In this document: positions 26,101 to 36,418 of the stretch, one piece after another | Layout: every line of letters starts with the position of its first letter | How positions within the stretch are numbered: position 1 is the stretch's first letter | Source of the DNA: Mucilaginibacter tundrae | GTDB taxonomy: Bacteria; Bacteroidota; Bacteroidia; Sphingobacteriales; Sphingobacteriaceae | Reading direction: 5' to 3' | Assembly: GCF_013408825.1 (NCBI RefSeq) | Contig: NZ_JACCBZ010000009.1 | Span: 1 to 64,000, forward strand | DNA: 64,000 nt | The notes under the pieces: model-generated | Databases searched by the model: none | Seen by the model: only the letters and a program-made list of their open reading frames with translations | What the model was told of the DNA's origin: nothing | Position numbers and translations under genes: made by a program

Positions 26101-26139
26101 TTAGAAATCAGTTGCTCTATCCAGCTGAGCTATGGGACC
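26066..26139 (-). tRNA. tRNA-Arg (anticodon TCT)
   Basis: On the minus strand this 74-base sequence folds as a complete cloverleaf. The acceptor stem is GGTCCCA/TGGGATC with a G-U pair, the D arm GCTCAGCTGGATAGAGC, the anticodon stem ACTGA/TCAGT around loop TTTCTAA (anticodon TCT) and the T arm TCAGGTTCGAATCCTGA. CCA is not encoded (the next bases are CCC). The 3' half is the apparent attachment site of the neighbouring recombinase element and appears to have been kept intact by the insertion. Confidence 0.96.
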
Positions 26140-26224
26140 CCGCAATAATTTGCAGCTGCAAAGATGCAAATTTCCCGCAAAAAATTAAATTTTAAATACA
26201 ACTTGTTAATTAACAGGTTATAAG

Positions 26225-27076
26225 TTACTTATCTACCTTTTTACCTGTAGCTACCCAAAATAAGCTATTTATAACTAGTTTATCTTCTACCATATTATCC
26301 AGTGTTTGCGATAATTCTTTATTGGTATGGTGGTCGTAATCCATATCGTTGTGGCCCATGTTTATATATACCATCTTGTATTTTTTATTGGTCCATACAA
26401 CAGGGTAATATCCGCTATGCCATATTTCACTTTGCTTTGGCCCGGTGCCCAGCGGAAAACTTGTTGAATCAATGGAGAGCAGTATAGTAATATCAGGATT
26501 GGTGCGAAGGTCTTTTTCCCACCGGTACCATTCGTTAGGTTGTGTTTTCCATAGCGGTGGCAAGCCTTGGGTTACGGGATGATTGGGATCTTCGACCTTT
26601 AAAATTGCAGATGTGGGGTGCCAGGTATTACTCACATACTGCCCCGAGCCTAAAAATGTGTTGTGGTACCAGTTCCAATTCGCAGGAACATCGGACGGTG
26701 TTAGCGCGAATGCCGAGAAGTGAAAACCTATCCAACCACCACCATTTTCCATGTATTTTTGAAATGCCGCACGTGCAGCCGGGTCTTCGGGGCGGGTGTC
26801 TAAAAATATTACTGCCTGATAATGTGAGAGGAATTCGGCGTTCATATCACCCCAGTTTGAAGTGGAATCATAGGCGAAATTGTATTTCTCCGCCATCTTT
26901 GGGAACCATCTATTAGCTTCGTGAACAAAACTTATATGCGCAAGGTCATTCTTCGCAGTATAAAAGGCTATAACATGAAACTTTGGCTTTTTGCTCTGTG
27001 CCTTAATGTTTATAAAGGCAATCAACAAAAGGCATAGGCTTAATAATAATCTACTTATTTTTTTAGGTGACAACAT
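26225..27076 (-). CDS. ThuA-like domain secreted protein
   Basis: A 283-residue protein with a signal peptide (LLLSLCLLLIAFINIKAQ) and a ThuA-like class I glutamine-amidotransferase fold: FHVIAFYTAKNDLAH, YQAVIFLDTRPEDPAAR, YMENGGGWIGFHFSAF, then HPVTQGLP and PVVWTNKKYKMVYINMGHND. In Bacteroidota such proteins occur with sugar-utilisation and glycoside hydrolase genes and are usually periplasmic or surface-associated. The reaction is unknown. It is the first gene beyond the tRNA on the core-chromosome side, transcribed toward it. Confidence 0.88.
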   Translation of the reverse strand: MLSPKKISRLLLSLCLLLIAFINIKAQSKKPKFHVIAFYTAKNDLAHISFVHEANRWFPKMAEKYNFAYDSTSNWGDMNAEFLSHYQAVIFLDTRPEDPAARAAFQKYMENGGGWIGFHFSAFALTPSDVPANWNWYHNTFLGSGQYVSNTWHPTSAILKVEDPNHPVTQGLPPLWKTQPNEWYRWEKDLRTNPDITILLSIDSTSFPLGTGPKQSEIWHSGYYPVVWTNKKYKMVYINMGHNDMDYDHHTNKELSQTLDNMVEDKLVINSLFWVATGKKVDK

Positions 27077-27528
27077 AATTACAGGTAATGGTTTGCAGAA
27101 GTAAATATAGGAACTTCTATAACTGAAACCAGTTTTAACAAACGTGCCCTAATATATAGCGAGCTATTCCGAAGAAAAATAAATCAATTGATAATTTATT
27201 TCATTCAACCCAAACAACTGATATAATATTTTGTCATCATTAAACATTTTCCAGTTACTTAAGCTTAAAATATCAAGCCAAATACATATAATTGTATTTT
27301 AATAAAAACTGATCTGTGCTAGTAAAACCAATTGTGAGCTATCTGAAAATCGATTTTGCAAATTGATGTTTGTTTTAACGGCAATGTTGTTGTTATAAGT
27401 AACAATTTTATTGCTGACACCTATCTCAAATGTTTTTTTAGCCTCAATTTTTAATTTTAATAATACAAAGTGTTCTTTTTACAATAAGTAAATCATACTT
27501 TTAACCGATTTTTTTAAAAACATAATTT
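27077..27528. other. divergent promoter region, no gene
   Basis: About 450 A/T-rich bases between the divergent ThuA-like and BadF-type kinase genes. I see no open frame worth annotating and no strong hairpin. A TACTTTTA sequence near 27496, one base off the Bacteroidota TAnnTTTG -7 box, lies about 30 bases before the kinase start and is the best promoter candidate. Confidence 0.4.
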
Positions 27529-28389
27529 ATGATCATAATTGCTGACGGTGGCTCAACTAAAACAAATTGGTGTTTAGTTACCGAGGAGGGGAAAAAAGTT
27601 TATTTTAATACAGAGGGTTATAACCCATATTTCTCAGACGAAGAATATATTATTCAGTCGCTAAAGGAAAACTTGCCTACCGATTTGGATTTAGCTGCCA
27701 TAACCGAAGTAAATTACTACGGCGCGGGTTGTTCAACTGCTGATAAACGCCAGATTGTTGAAAATGCAATGCAGGCTGTTTTCACCCATTCAAAAATTAA
27801 TGTAGGGCATGATTTACTTGCTGCTGCAAGGGCATTATTAGGTAATACCGAAGGTTTTGCCGCTATTTTAGGCACAGGCACCAACACTTGTATTTATGAT
27901 GGAAAAGATGTAGCCAATAATATTGATTCGGGTGCTTATATTTTAGGTGATGAAGGAAGTGGCTGCTACATAGGTAAAAAATTATTAACGGATTATATCC
28001 GCGGTTATATGCCAGAGGCTGTTCGTAAAAACTTTTGGGATACCTTTCAGCTTACACCTGATGATATAAACGAGCGCGTTTATACGCAGCCACGTGCAAA
28101 CCGTTTTTGTGCAAGCTTCAGTAAATTTGTTTATGATAACATTGTAAACATTGAATATTCAAGAAACATCGTTCGTACATCGTTTGAAGATTTCTTCCGC
28201 AATCTGGTAACACATTATCCTGATTATCAAAAATATACTTTTAACTGTATCGGTTCTGTAGGTTACAATTTCCGCAATGTGTTGGAAGAAGTTGCTACCG
28301 AAAACGGTATGACTGTAGGCCGTATCATCCGCTCTCCTATAGATGATCTGGTTAAATACCATTTAGAACTTTCTCCGTCACACTTGTAG
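27529..28389 (+). CDS. BadF/BadG-type sugar kinase (N-acetylglucosamine kinase-like)
   Basis: A 286-residue ASKHA-fold ATPase. The phosphate-1 motif is intact (IIADGGSTKTNW), as are the phosphate-2-like ILGTGTNTCIYDG and the sequence ILGDEGSGCYIGKKL. Length and motifs fit bacterial N-acetylglucosamine/glucosamine kinases of the BadF/BcrA group. It is predicted to phosphorylate an amino sugar in the cytoplasm. A divergent paralogue lies at 30317 beyond phosphofructokinase. It ends in a strong terminator, so it is probably transcribed alone. Confidence 0.85.
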   Translation: MIIIADGGSTKTNWCLVTEEGKKVYFNTEGYNPYFSDEEYIIQSLKENLPTDLDLAAITEVNYYGAGCSTADKRQIVENAMQAVFTHSKINVGHDLLAAARALLGNTEGFAAILGTGTNTCIYDGKDVANNIDSGAYILGDEGSGCYIGKKLLTDYIRGYMPEAVRKNFWDTFQLTPDDINERVYTQPRANRFCASFSKFVYDNIVNIEYSRNIVRTSFEDFFRNLVTHYPDYQKYTFNCIGSVGYNFRNVLEEVATENGMTVGRIIRSPIDDLVKYHLELSPSHL

Positions 28390-28410
28390 TTAGTTAATTA
28401 GAGGACTGAG

Positions 28411-28496
28411 ATTAGAGATTAGTTCTCAACAAAAAGAGCGATGAAATTATTCATCGCTCTTTTTTATTGTCTATCCGTCAAGGCCTAATCTCTAAT
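28411..28496. repeat. 12-base inverted repeat flanking a terminator
   Basis: ATTAGAGATTAG at 28411-28422 and its exact complement CTAATCTCTAAT at 28485-28496 enclose the terminator. A further CCTAATCTCT copy lies at about 28503. It resembles the short ATTAG/CTAAT intergenic repeats common in this family of genomes. Confidence 0.5.
28431..28466. terminator. bidirectional intrinsic terminator
   Basis: Stem AGAGCGATGA/TCATCGCTCT with a 6-base loop, preceded by an A run and followed by TTTTTT. It can serve both the kinase on plus and the regulator on minus. Confidence 0.85.
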
Positions 28497-28518
28497 CACA
28501 AGTCCCTAATCTCTATCC

Positions 28519-29208
28519 CTAACTCGCTATCTCATTCTGAAATATCTTAGCATATTTACGCCTATCGAATTTATACAACTTAGCCGCCCTGTAAGATACA
28601 CCTTTTTGTTTCTCGGCCAGTTCCTTTAAAAAGCCATAGCTCAACATCTTTTTACGAAAGTTACGTTTGTCGAGCTTTTTATCCAGCACCGCTTCATATA
28701 ATAATTGCAATTGGGTAAGTGTGAACTTCTCAGGCAATAACTCAAAAGCTATCGGTTCATAATTTAATTTGGCGCGTATTTTTTTAAACGCCCTATTAAA
28801 TATTACTGTGTGATCGAATGCCAGTTTAGGCAATTCGTTTACCGGATGCCAGAATGCTTTGCTGGCAACCTGTGTTATCGGGTTTAATTCTTTTTGGCCG
28901 ATGATACGTATTAACGCGAAATAACCGATAGAAACTACCCTACCCTGCGGATGACGGTTAACATCGCCAAAAGTATGAAATTGCCTTATAGATATATCGC
29001 GGAGGCCGGTAAGCTCATATAATATACGCTCAGCGGCATCGTCAATGCTTTCATCGTGTTCAACAATATAGCCTGGTAATGCAAAACTATTTTTGAAAGG
29101 TTCTTCGTTACGCTCAATTAATAAAACCTTAAGCACTCCGGCATCAAAACCAAAAATCACGCAATCAATAGAAAATACGGAGTCGAAATGAGGAAGTTGT
29201 AAGTCCAA
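28519..29208 (-). CDS. NrtR-type Nudix-fold transcriptional regulator
   Basis: About 229 residues. The N-terminal part is a Nudix fold (IDCVIFGFDAGVLKVLLIER) whose box, GYIVEHDESIDDAAERILYE, has lost the catalytic RExxEE signature, so hydrolysis is unlikely. The C-terminal part is a winged helix (EKFTLTQLQLLYEAVLDKKL, KGVSYRAAKLYKF), as in NrtR/AraR-type repressors that sense sugars or nucleotides. The start is uncertain: I chose a TTG at 29208, since the longer open frame (to 29421) overlaps the divergent pfkA gene and reads poorly. It probably controls the divergent glycolytic genes. Confidence 0.82.
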   Translation of the reverse strand: MDLQLPHFDSVFSIDCVIFGFDAGVLKVLLIERNEEPFKNSFALPGYIVEHDESIDDAAERILYELTGLRDISIRQFHTFGDVNRHPQGRVVSIGYFALIRIIGQKELNPITQVASKAFWHPVNELPKLAFDHTVIFNRAFKKIRAKLNYEPIAFELLPEKFTLTQLQLLYEAVLDKKLDKRNFRKKMLSYGFLKELAEKQKGVSYRAAKLYKFDRRKYAKIFQNEIAS

Positions 29209-29280
29209 AAGCTGTAAATTTTTAAATAAAATTAAATATATAGGGATAATTTCTAATCCAAAAATAAAATAAAATTTAAT

Positions 29281-29297
29281 TGTGTAATTTATACACA
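29281..29297. promoter_or_regulatory. perfect palindrome, candidate operator for the Nudix-type regulator
   Basis: The 17-base sequence TGTGTAATTTATACACA has two perfect 6-base arms around ATTTA. It lies between the divergent regulator and pfkA, 33 bases before the pfkA start and just upstream of a TATCTTCG element (29299-29306) that resembles the Bacteroidota -7 box. Autoregulation and control of pfkA are inference. Confidence 0.55.
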
Positions 29298-29329
29298 CTA
29301 TCTTCGCTTTTATAATTGGTTTTGTAAAG

Positions 29330-30316
29330 ATGCATAAAATTTCAAAACTTGCGGTTCTCACTTCCGGCGGCGACGCCCCGGGCATGAACCCTTGTATACG
29401 AGCAGTAGTAAGAACAGCCATATATAATAATCTTGAGGTGGTTGGTGTAAGGCAGGGTTATAAAGGCCTTATTGAAAACGATATGTACGATATGGCCCCA
29501 CGTTCGGTAAGTAACATACTTAGCCTTGGTGGTACCATATTAAAAACAGCCCGCTGTTTGGAGTTTCGTACCGATGAAGGTATGGAAACTGCCTATCAAA
29601 ATATAAAAGCGCAGGGAATTGACGCCATAGTTGTTATTGGTGGCGATGGAACTTTTACAGGTGCCCTGCGTTTCTCCAGAAAGTATCCTGACATTGCGGT
29701 AATAGGCGTTCCAGGGACAATCGACAATGATTTATGCGGAACAACATATACCCTTGGATTTGATACTGCCACAAATACAGTTATTGAGGCGATAGATAAA
29801 ATACGCGATACGGCCGATGCGCACGACCGTCTATTCTTTATCGAAGTAATGGGCCGCGACTCAGGGGCTATAGCGCTGCGTGCCGGAATATCATGCGGAG
29901 CGGAAGCAATACTATTACCTGAAAAAGAAACTGCTATTAGCGAATTGATCGACGGTTTAAAGACAGGCCACCTCAACAAAAAATCATCAAGCATTGTAAT
30001 TGTTGCCGAAGGCGATAAAAATGGCGGTGTTTATGATATTGCCAAACGTGTTGAGCAAGAGGTAAAACATTACGATATTAAAGTTACCATATTAGGCCAC
30101 CTGCAACGCGGTGGCAGCCCATCAAGCTTTGACCGTATTTTGGGCAGCAGGCTTGGTTTTGCGGCTGTAAATGCCTTAATTGCAGGCGAAACACAAAAAA
30201 TGGTGGGTTTAGAGGCTAACCACATCGTACTAACCAGTTTAGAAAAAGCATTAAATCAGCAGGAATTCAGGCTGGAAGCGGACCTATTACAAATGGCCGA
30301 TATATTATCGATATAA
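29330..30316 (+). CDS. pfkA: ATP-dependent 6-phosphofructokinase
   Basis: A 328-residue enzyme that converts fructose 6-phosphate and ATP to fructose 1,6-bisphosphate, in glycolysis. Motifs: LTSGGDAPGMNPCIRA, IGGDGTFTGA, PGTIDNDLCGTTYTLGFDTA, EVMGRDSGAIA and GHLQRGGSPSSFDR. The Gly in GGDG and in PGTIDND mark the ATP-using rather than the pyrophosphate-using type. The stop at 30314 immediately precedes the next gene at 30317, so it is co-transcribed with the second BadF-type protein and probably gap. Confidence 0.96.
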   Translation: MHKISKLAVLTSGGDAPGMNPCIRAVVRTAIYNNLEVVGVRQGYKGLIENDMYDMAPRSVSNILSLGGTILKTARCLEFRTDEGMETAYQNIKAQGIDAIVVIGGDGTFTGALRFSRKYPDIAVIGVPGTIDNDLCGTTYTLGFDTATNTVIEAIDKIRDTADAHDRLFFIEVMGRDSGAIALRAGISCGAEAILLPEKETAISELIDGLKTGHLNKKSSSIVIVAEGDKNGGVYDIAKRVEQEVKHYDIKVTILGHLQRGGSPSSFDRILGSRLGFAAVNALIAGETQKMVGLEANHIVLTSLEKALNQQEFRLEADLLQMADILSI

Positions 30317-32166
<1,850 letters not shown>

Positions 32167-32183
32167 TCTTAACTTCTATAAAT

Positions 32184-32220
32184 AAAAAAGCCTTGTGGAA
32201 TTATCCCAGGGCTTTTTTTA
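32184..32220. terminator. intrinsic terminator after gap
   Basis: An imperfect stem AAAAAAGCC(T)TG / CCAGGGCTTTTTTT with an intervening loop and a T run on plus; the A run makes it usable by the convergent gene too. Confidence 0.8.
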
Positions 32221-32233
32221 TTTATAAGTTTAT

Positions 32234-33175
32234 CTACGGGATCAACACGATCTTACCATGCGTATGGCGCTTCTCCAAATCTATATAAGCTTCTTTAACC
32301 TGGCTTAAAGGGTATGTTTTCGCGATAGGAAGCTCCAACTCACCATCATTTATCATTTGCGCCAGCTCACCCAATACCTTCGCAGTTGATGCCGCCGCGC
32401 TTCCCTCAGCTTTTATCTTATACTTTTCAACCGCTGCAAAATCAATAATAGTATTGATCTTATCAACAGAAATGCCTAATTTAATAGCTAACTCTACATA
32501 TCCTTTGCCGGATAGATCGATAAATGCATCCGGCTTACTTCCGTTAAGCGCGGTTTCCAGGTTTTCCTCAACATTTCCATCATAGCTAACAGGTGCTATA
32601 CCATGCTTTTTCAGCCACTCGAAATTATGCGTACTAACAATACCGATAACTTTAGCGCCCTGTCTTTTAGCGATTTGTACGGCAAGAGAACCTACACCTC
32701 CCGCAGCGCCAGATATAATTACAGTATCACCTTCTTTTAATCCAACCGCCCTTACCGCGGCATAGGCTGTTGTTCCTGCTACAAATAATCCGCCGGCTTG
32801 CTCCCATGAAACTTTTGATGGCTTAATAATCAATTGGTCTGTCTTCACCATAACATATTCAGCCTGGCTATTACGGTTATTGCTGAAACCGATAACTTCA
32901 TCACCTGCTTTAAAGTTAGTAACATCGTCACCGACAGATTCTACAACGCCAGCAAAGTCAGTGCCTTGTCCGGATGGAAATGTTGAGGGAAATTGTTTCG
33001 CTAAAAACCCTTCTCTGATAGAAGATTCACCGGGATTAATTCCCGCGGCTTTTACTTTTACTAAAACCTCACCTTTATTTGCCGTGGCTTTTGGTAATTC
33101 AACAATGTGCAATATATCTGCATGCCCGAAGTGATCATATTGCACAGCTTTATATTTCTCTTGATTTGGATTCAT
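32234..33175 (-). CDS. NADP-dependent quinone oxidoreductase-like (MDR) protein
   Basis: A 313-residue medium-chain dehydrogenase/reductase without zinc ligands. The N-terminal GroES-like domain (KVKAAGINPGESSIREG, PSGQGTDFAGVVESVG) is followed by a Rossmann domain with GAAGGVGSLAVQIAKRQGA, and a C-terminus ending HTHGKIVLIP. The family reduces quinones or enones with NADPH. It is monocistronic and convergent with gap across the shared terminator. The precise substrate cannot be read. Confidence 0.9.
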   Translation of the reverse strand: MNPNQEKYKAVQYDHFGHADILHIVELPKATANKGEVLVKVKAAGINPGESSIREGFLAKQFPSTFPSGQGTDFAGVVESVGDDVTNFKAGDEVIGFSNNRNSQAEYVMVKTDQLIIKPSKVSWEQAGGLFVAGTTAYAAVRAVGLKEGDTVIISGAAGGVGSLAVQIAKRQGAKVIGIVSTHNFEWLKKHGIAPVSYDGNVEENLETALNGSKPDAFIDLSGKGYVELAIKLGISVDKINTIIDFAAVEKYKIKAEGSAAASTAKVLGELAQMINDGELELPIAKTYPLSQVKEAYIDLEKRHTHGKIVLIP

Positions 33176-33352
33176 GATTAAATGGCTTTTAACTACTATT
33201 CAAACCCATCGATGCTGGTATTGTTCCAAAGATTATTTATTTATGTTTTATTCAGATCGCATTATTTATGCCTATTTATAGCAATAGATTGTTAAAACAG
33301 TATTAAAAGGCTCGCCTGCCTTTACTTAATTTTAAGCACCAATTTATAACCG

Positions 33353-34630
33353 GTGAATACAAAAAAAATCCTGTTTACATTTTTATTATTAACCGCATCA
33401 ATAACCTGTTTTGCTCAACGCGGATTTGTTAGGGTTGAGGGAACCCGATTTACTATTGATGGTAAACCTTACCGATACATCGGTGCAAATTACTGGTATG
33501 GCGGACTATTAGCTACCAATGGTGAAAAAGGCAAAAACCGACTTAAAACGGAATTAGACTTTCTGAAAAAGAATGGCATTACAAATCTTCGCATTATGGT
33601 TGGCGCAGAAGGTTTAACTACCTATCCTTACCGTACCCCTAGCGAAAAATCATTACAACCTGAACCGGGAAAGTTTGATGAGAATATAGCCTACGGCCTC
33701 GATTATTTATTGGACGAATTGGGCAAACGTAATATGAAGGCAGTGCTGCATTTTACCAATACTTGGGATTGGAGTGGCGGTTTAGGTCAATATTTAGAGT
33801 GGAACGGCTATGGCACGCAACCACGCTCAAAATACGGGGGATATACCTGGAATGAAAACCAGCATTATACCAGCCAGTTTTTTACCTGCCAGAAATGTAT
33901 GGATGAACTGGATGTGTACATCAAATACATTCTGCACCGTACCAACAGTATTAATGGCAAAAAATACGTTAGTGATCCGGCAATCATGGCCTGGGAAATT
34001 ATTAATGAACCACGTGCTATGGAGCAATCGGCAACGCCTGCTTTTGAGGCATGGATGCAACATGTATCAAGCTTAATCAAATCAATTGATAACAATCATT
34101 TACTTACAACCGGCAGTGAAGGTGATATCGCTTCGGATAACGATATATCTGTTTTTAAAACTATTCATGCCGATAAAAACATTGATTACCTCACCATCCA
34201 CATCTGGCCGAAGAACTGGAGCTGGTTTAAGGATACTTCGATAGTGGCAGGCTATGCCAATACTATTACCAACGCCACCAATTACATCAACAGGCATATA
34301 CAAATCGCTAAAGAATTAAATAAGCCTTTGGTGATTGAAGAATTTGGCTTACCACGCGACAGCCAGTCGTTCGATATCAATTCAACAACCCGTAACAGAG
34401 ATAATTTTTATGATTTTATTTTCGGGCAGATGATGCAGCATCCCGAAATTTCAGGTGCAAACTTTTGGGCTTTCGGTGGTATTGCCCGGCCTAAACCGGG
34501 ACAAATATTCTGGAAAGACGGCAATGAATTTATGGGTGACCCGGGTGGCGAAGAACAAGGTTTAAACTCTGTTTTTGATACAGATGCAAGTACCTGGCGA
34601 ATAATCAGGAAATATACAGAGATGCAATAA
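33353..34630 (+). CDS. secreted GH5-type beta-mannanase
   Basis: A 425-residue protein with a signal peptide (KKILFTFLLLTASITCFA) and a GH5 catalytic barrel: GANYWYGGLLA, NLRIMVGAEG, FTNTWDWSGG, acid/base Glu in MAWEIINEPRA, and nucleophile Glu in LVIEEFGLPRD. The overall layout resembles GH5 subfamily 7 endo-beta-1,4-mannanases. Export to the periplasm or outside is expected. A GTG start at 33353 is used, since it places the signal peptide correctly and no ATG is available. The next gene, a Crp-like regulator, starts 17 bases after its stop. Confidence 0.88.
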   Translation: MNTKKILFTFLLLTASITCFAQRGFVRVEGTRFTIDGKPYRYIGANYWYGGLLATNGEKGKNRLKTELDFLKKNGITNLRIMVGAEGLTTYPYRTPSEKSLQPEPGKFDENIAYGLDYLLDELGKRNMKAVLHFTNTWDWSGGLGQYLEWNGYGTQPRSKYGGYTWNENQHYTSQFFTCQKCMDELDVYIKYILHRTNSINGKKYVSDPAIMAWEIINEPRAMEQSATPAFEAWMQHVSSLIKSIDNNHLLTTGSEGDIASDNDISVFKTIHADKNIDYLTIHIWPKNWSWFKDTSIVAGYANTITNATNYINRHIQIAKELNKPLVIEEFGLPRDSQSFDINSTTRNRDNFYDFIFGQMMQHPEISGANFWAFGGIARPKPGQIFWKDGNEFMGDPGGEEQGLNSVFDTDASTWRIIRKYTEMQ

Positions 34631-34647
34631 AATCAGCATATTTGTAT

Positions 34648-35256
34648 ATGGATGCAGCCACCGCGCTTACTATATACAAGATATATCTTGAAAGATATGT
34701 AACCTTCAATATAGAAGAATGGGAAGCATTCACCAAACACGTAACCTTTACCAAGCTCAAAAAAAAGCAGCATTACGCTACCGCGGATACGGTTTGCGAT
34801 AAGTTTGGATTTTTAGTTTCGGGCTCAGTTCGTTACTATCACATTATTAATGGCGAGGATATCACCAGCTATTTTAGCTTTGAACAAGAGTTTACAAGTT
34901 CCTACAAAAGCTTCCTGACCAGAACACCGACCATAACCTATATTCAAGCACTGGAAGAAACGCGGCTGATCAATATTAGTTACCACGCATTTCAACAGAT
35001 GTTGGCTGATCCTCTTTTAGCGCATAAGATGGAACGGTTCGGGCGTTTGGTTGCAGAGCATTATTTATGCTGTTATGAAGATAGAGTTGCATCGTTCATC
35101 ACGCAATCGCCCGAGGAACGTTACTTGCAATTACTTCAAACCGGTAAAGACATTTTACAACGCATGCCCCAACACTATATCGCGCATTATTTGGGTATCA
35201 CCCCGGTGTCGCTATCGCGGATCCGCAAACGAATATTAGAGCCTGTTATAAAATAA
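34648..35256 (+). CDS. Crp/Fnr-family transcriptional regulator
   Basis: A 202-residue protein with a cyclic-nucleotide-binding-like beta barrel (about 25-115; FGFLVSGSVRYYHIINGED, ITSYFSFEQEF) and a short C-terminal helix-turn-helix (MPQHYIAHYLGITPVSLSRI). The cNMP-contact residues of true Crp are not conserved, as usual in Bacteroidota members. The ATG at 34648 is preferred to the TTG two codons earlier. It may regulate the adjacent mannanase or the downstream epimerase-like gene; no operator is evident. Confidence 0.88.
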   Translation: MDAATALTIYKIYLERYVTFNIEEWEAFTKHVTFTKLKKKQHYATADTVCDKFGFLVSGSVRYYHIINGEDITSYFSFEQEFTSSYKSFLTRTPTITYIQALEETRLINISYHAFQQMLADPLLAHKMERFGRLVAEHYLCCYEDRVASFITQSPEERYLQLLQTGKDILQRMPQHYIAHYLGITPVSLSRIRKRILEPVIK

Positions 35257-35336
35257 CGCCCTTAATTTCTTATCTTTTGTTAACGTTTTGACTGTTAAGC
35301 ATGCTGTAGCTTTGTTATAACAAAAACGAAGAAATC

Positions 35337-36266
35337 ATGCACACCATATTAGGGGCCGGCGGGCCGGTAGCAAACGCGCTAACACAAGAGTTATTAGATC
35401 ATAACGAAACTATTAGGTTGGTAAGCCGCAAGCCAGTTAACCCAGCAGGCAAAAACATCAGCTGGCAAAAAGCTGACTTGTTAAATTATAATGAGATATT
35501 GGAAGCCACCAAAGGCTCAAGCGTAATTTATTTATGCGCGGGAATTGTGTACGATGCTAAAATTTGGGCGGAACAATGGCCTATCATCATGCAAAACGTC
35601 ATCAATGCAACCAAAGCAGTCAATGCCAGGTTGATATTTTTTGATAACGTTTACATGTACGGTTTGGTTAACGGACCAATGCTTGAAGATACGCCATACA
35701 ATCCCATCAGTGAAAAAGGTAAAGTACGGGCGAAAATCGCCGACCAATTAATGGATGAAGTAAAAGCAGGTAAAATACAAGCCAGCATTTTACGCGCTGC
35801 TGATTTTTATGGAACCGACTCCAAAAACAGCTCTTTCGATATGATGGTGCTGGATAAATATGCCCATAAGCAAAGTGCCCAATGGGTTGGAGATCCAAAA
35901 GTTAAACACAATTTTTCCTACATCCCCGATTGTGGCAGAGCTATGTACCTGTTGGGTCAAAATTCGCAAAGCGATAACCAAATATGGCATGCCCCTACCG
36001 CACCTCCACTTACTGGTAAAGAATTTATTAATATGGCTGCGAATATTTACCAGGTAAAACCAAAATTCATGAGCATCAATAAATTTATGCTATGGGTATT
36101 CGGATTATTTAATAAGGTTGTTGCAGGCGTTGTGGAAATGTACTACCAGTACGATCACGATTATAATTTTAATTCAGACAAATTTGAAAAGGCCTTTAAT
36201 TTAAAACCGACAAGTTACGAGGATGGTATTAAGCACATGTCGAAAACTTTATACAAAAGCGAATAA
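35337..36266 (+). CDS. NAD-dependent epimerase/dehydratase family protein
   Basis: A 309-residue extended short-chain dehydrogenase. The N-terminal dinucleotide motif is degenerate (TILGAGGPVANALTQELL, GxGGxxA type), followed by KADLLNYNEILEATKGSS and YLCAG. The usual YxxxK is not obvious; DNVYMYGLVNGP takes the place of the catalytic strand. It is likely a cytoplasmic NAD(P)-binding reductase with unknown substrate. It begins 80 bases after the Crp-like gene, which could control it. Confidence 0.85.
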   Translation: MHTILGAGGPVANALTQELLDHNETIRLVSRKPVNPAGKNISWQKADLLNYNEILEATKGSSVIYLCAGIVYDAKIWAEQWPIIMQNVINATKAVNARLIFFDNVYMYGLVNGPMLEDTPYNPISEKGKVRAKIADQLMDEVKAGKIQASILRAADFYGTDSKNSSFDMMVLDKYAHKQSAQWVGDPKVKHNFSYIPDCGRAMYLLGQNSQSDNQIWHAPTAPPLTGKEFINMAANIYQVKPKFMSINKFMLWVFGLFNKVVAGVVEMYYQYDHDYNFNSDKFEKAFNLKPTSYEDGIKHMSKTLYKSE

Positions 36267-36418
36267 TGGTAGCCTGTGAAGACATAGGCACGGATAAATT
36301 TAATCCCGTTGTTGTGCCCTCACAAACAACAACCTAGTGTAAAATCTGCTTATCATATTTGGCGCTTAGTCATTAATCTGCATATTTGCATATAAGCACA
36401 TCTGCACATTATAAAACC

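Noticed and set aside
29280..29306. Canonical -33/-7 promoter for pfkA
   Set aside because: The TTG and TATCTTCG elements are spaced 16 bases apart and the -7 box has a mismatch, so only the palindrome is reported as a feature.
29209..29421. N-terminal extension of the Nudix-type regulator to 29421
   Set aside because: It overlaps the start of the divergent pfkA gene and reads as hydrophobic A/T-rich translation of the promoter region.
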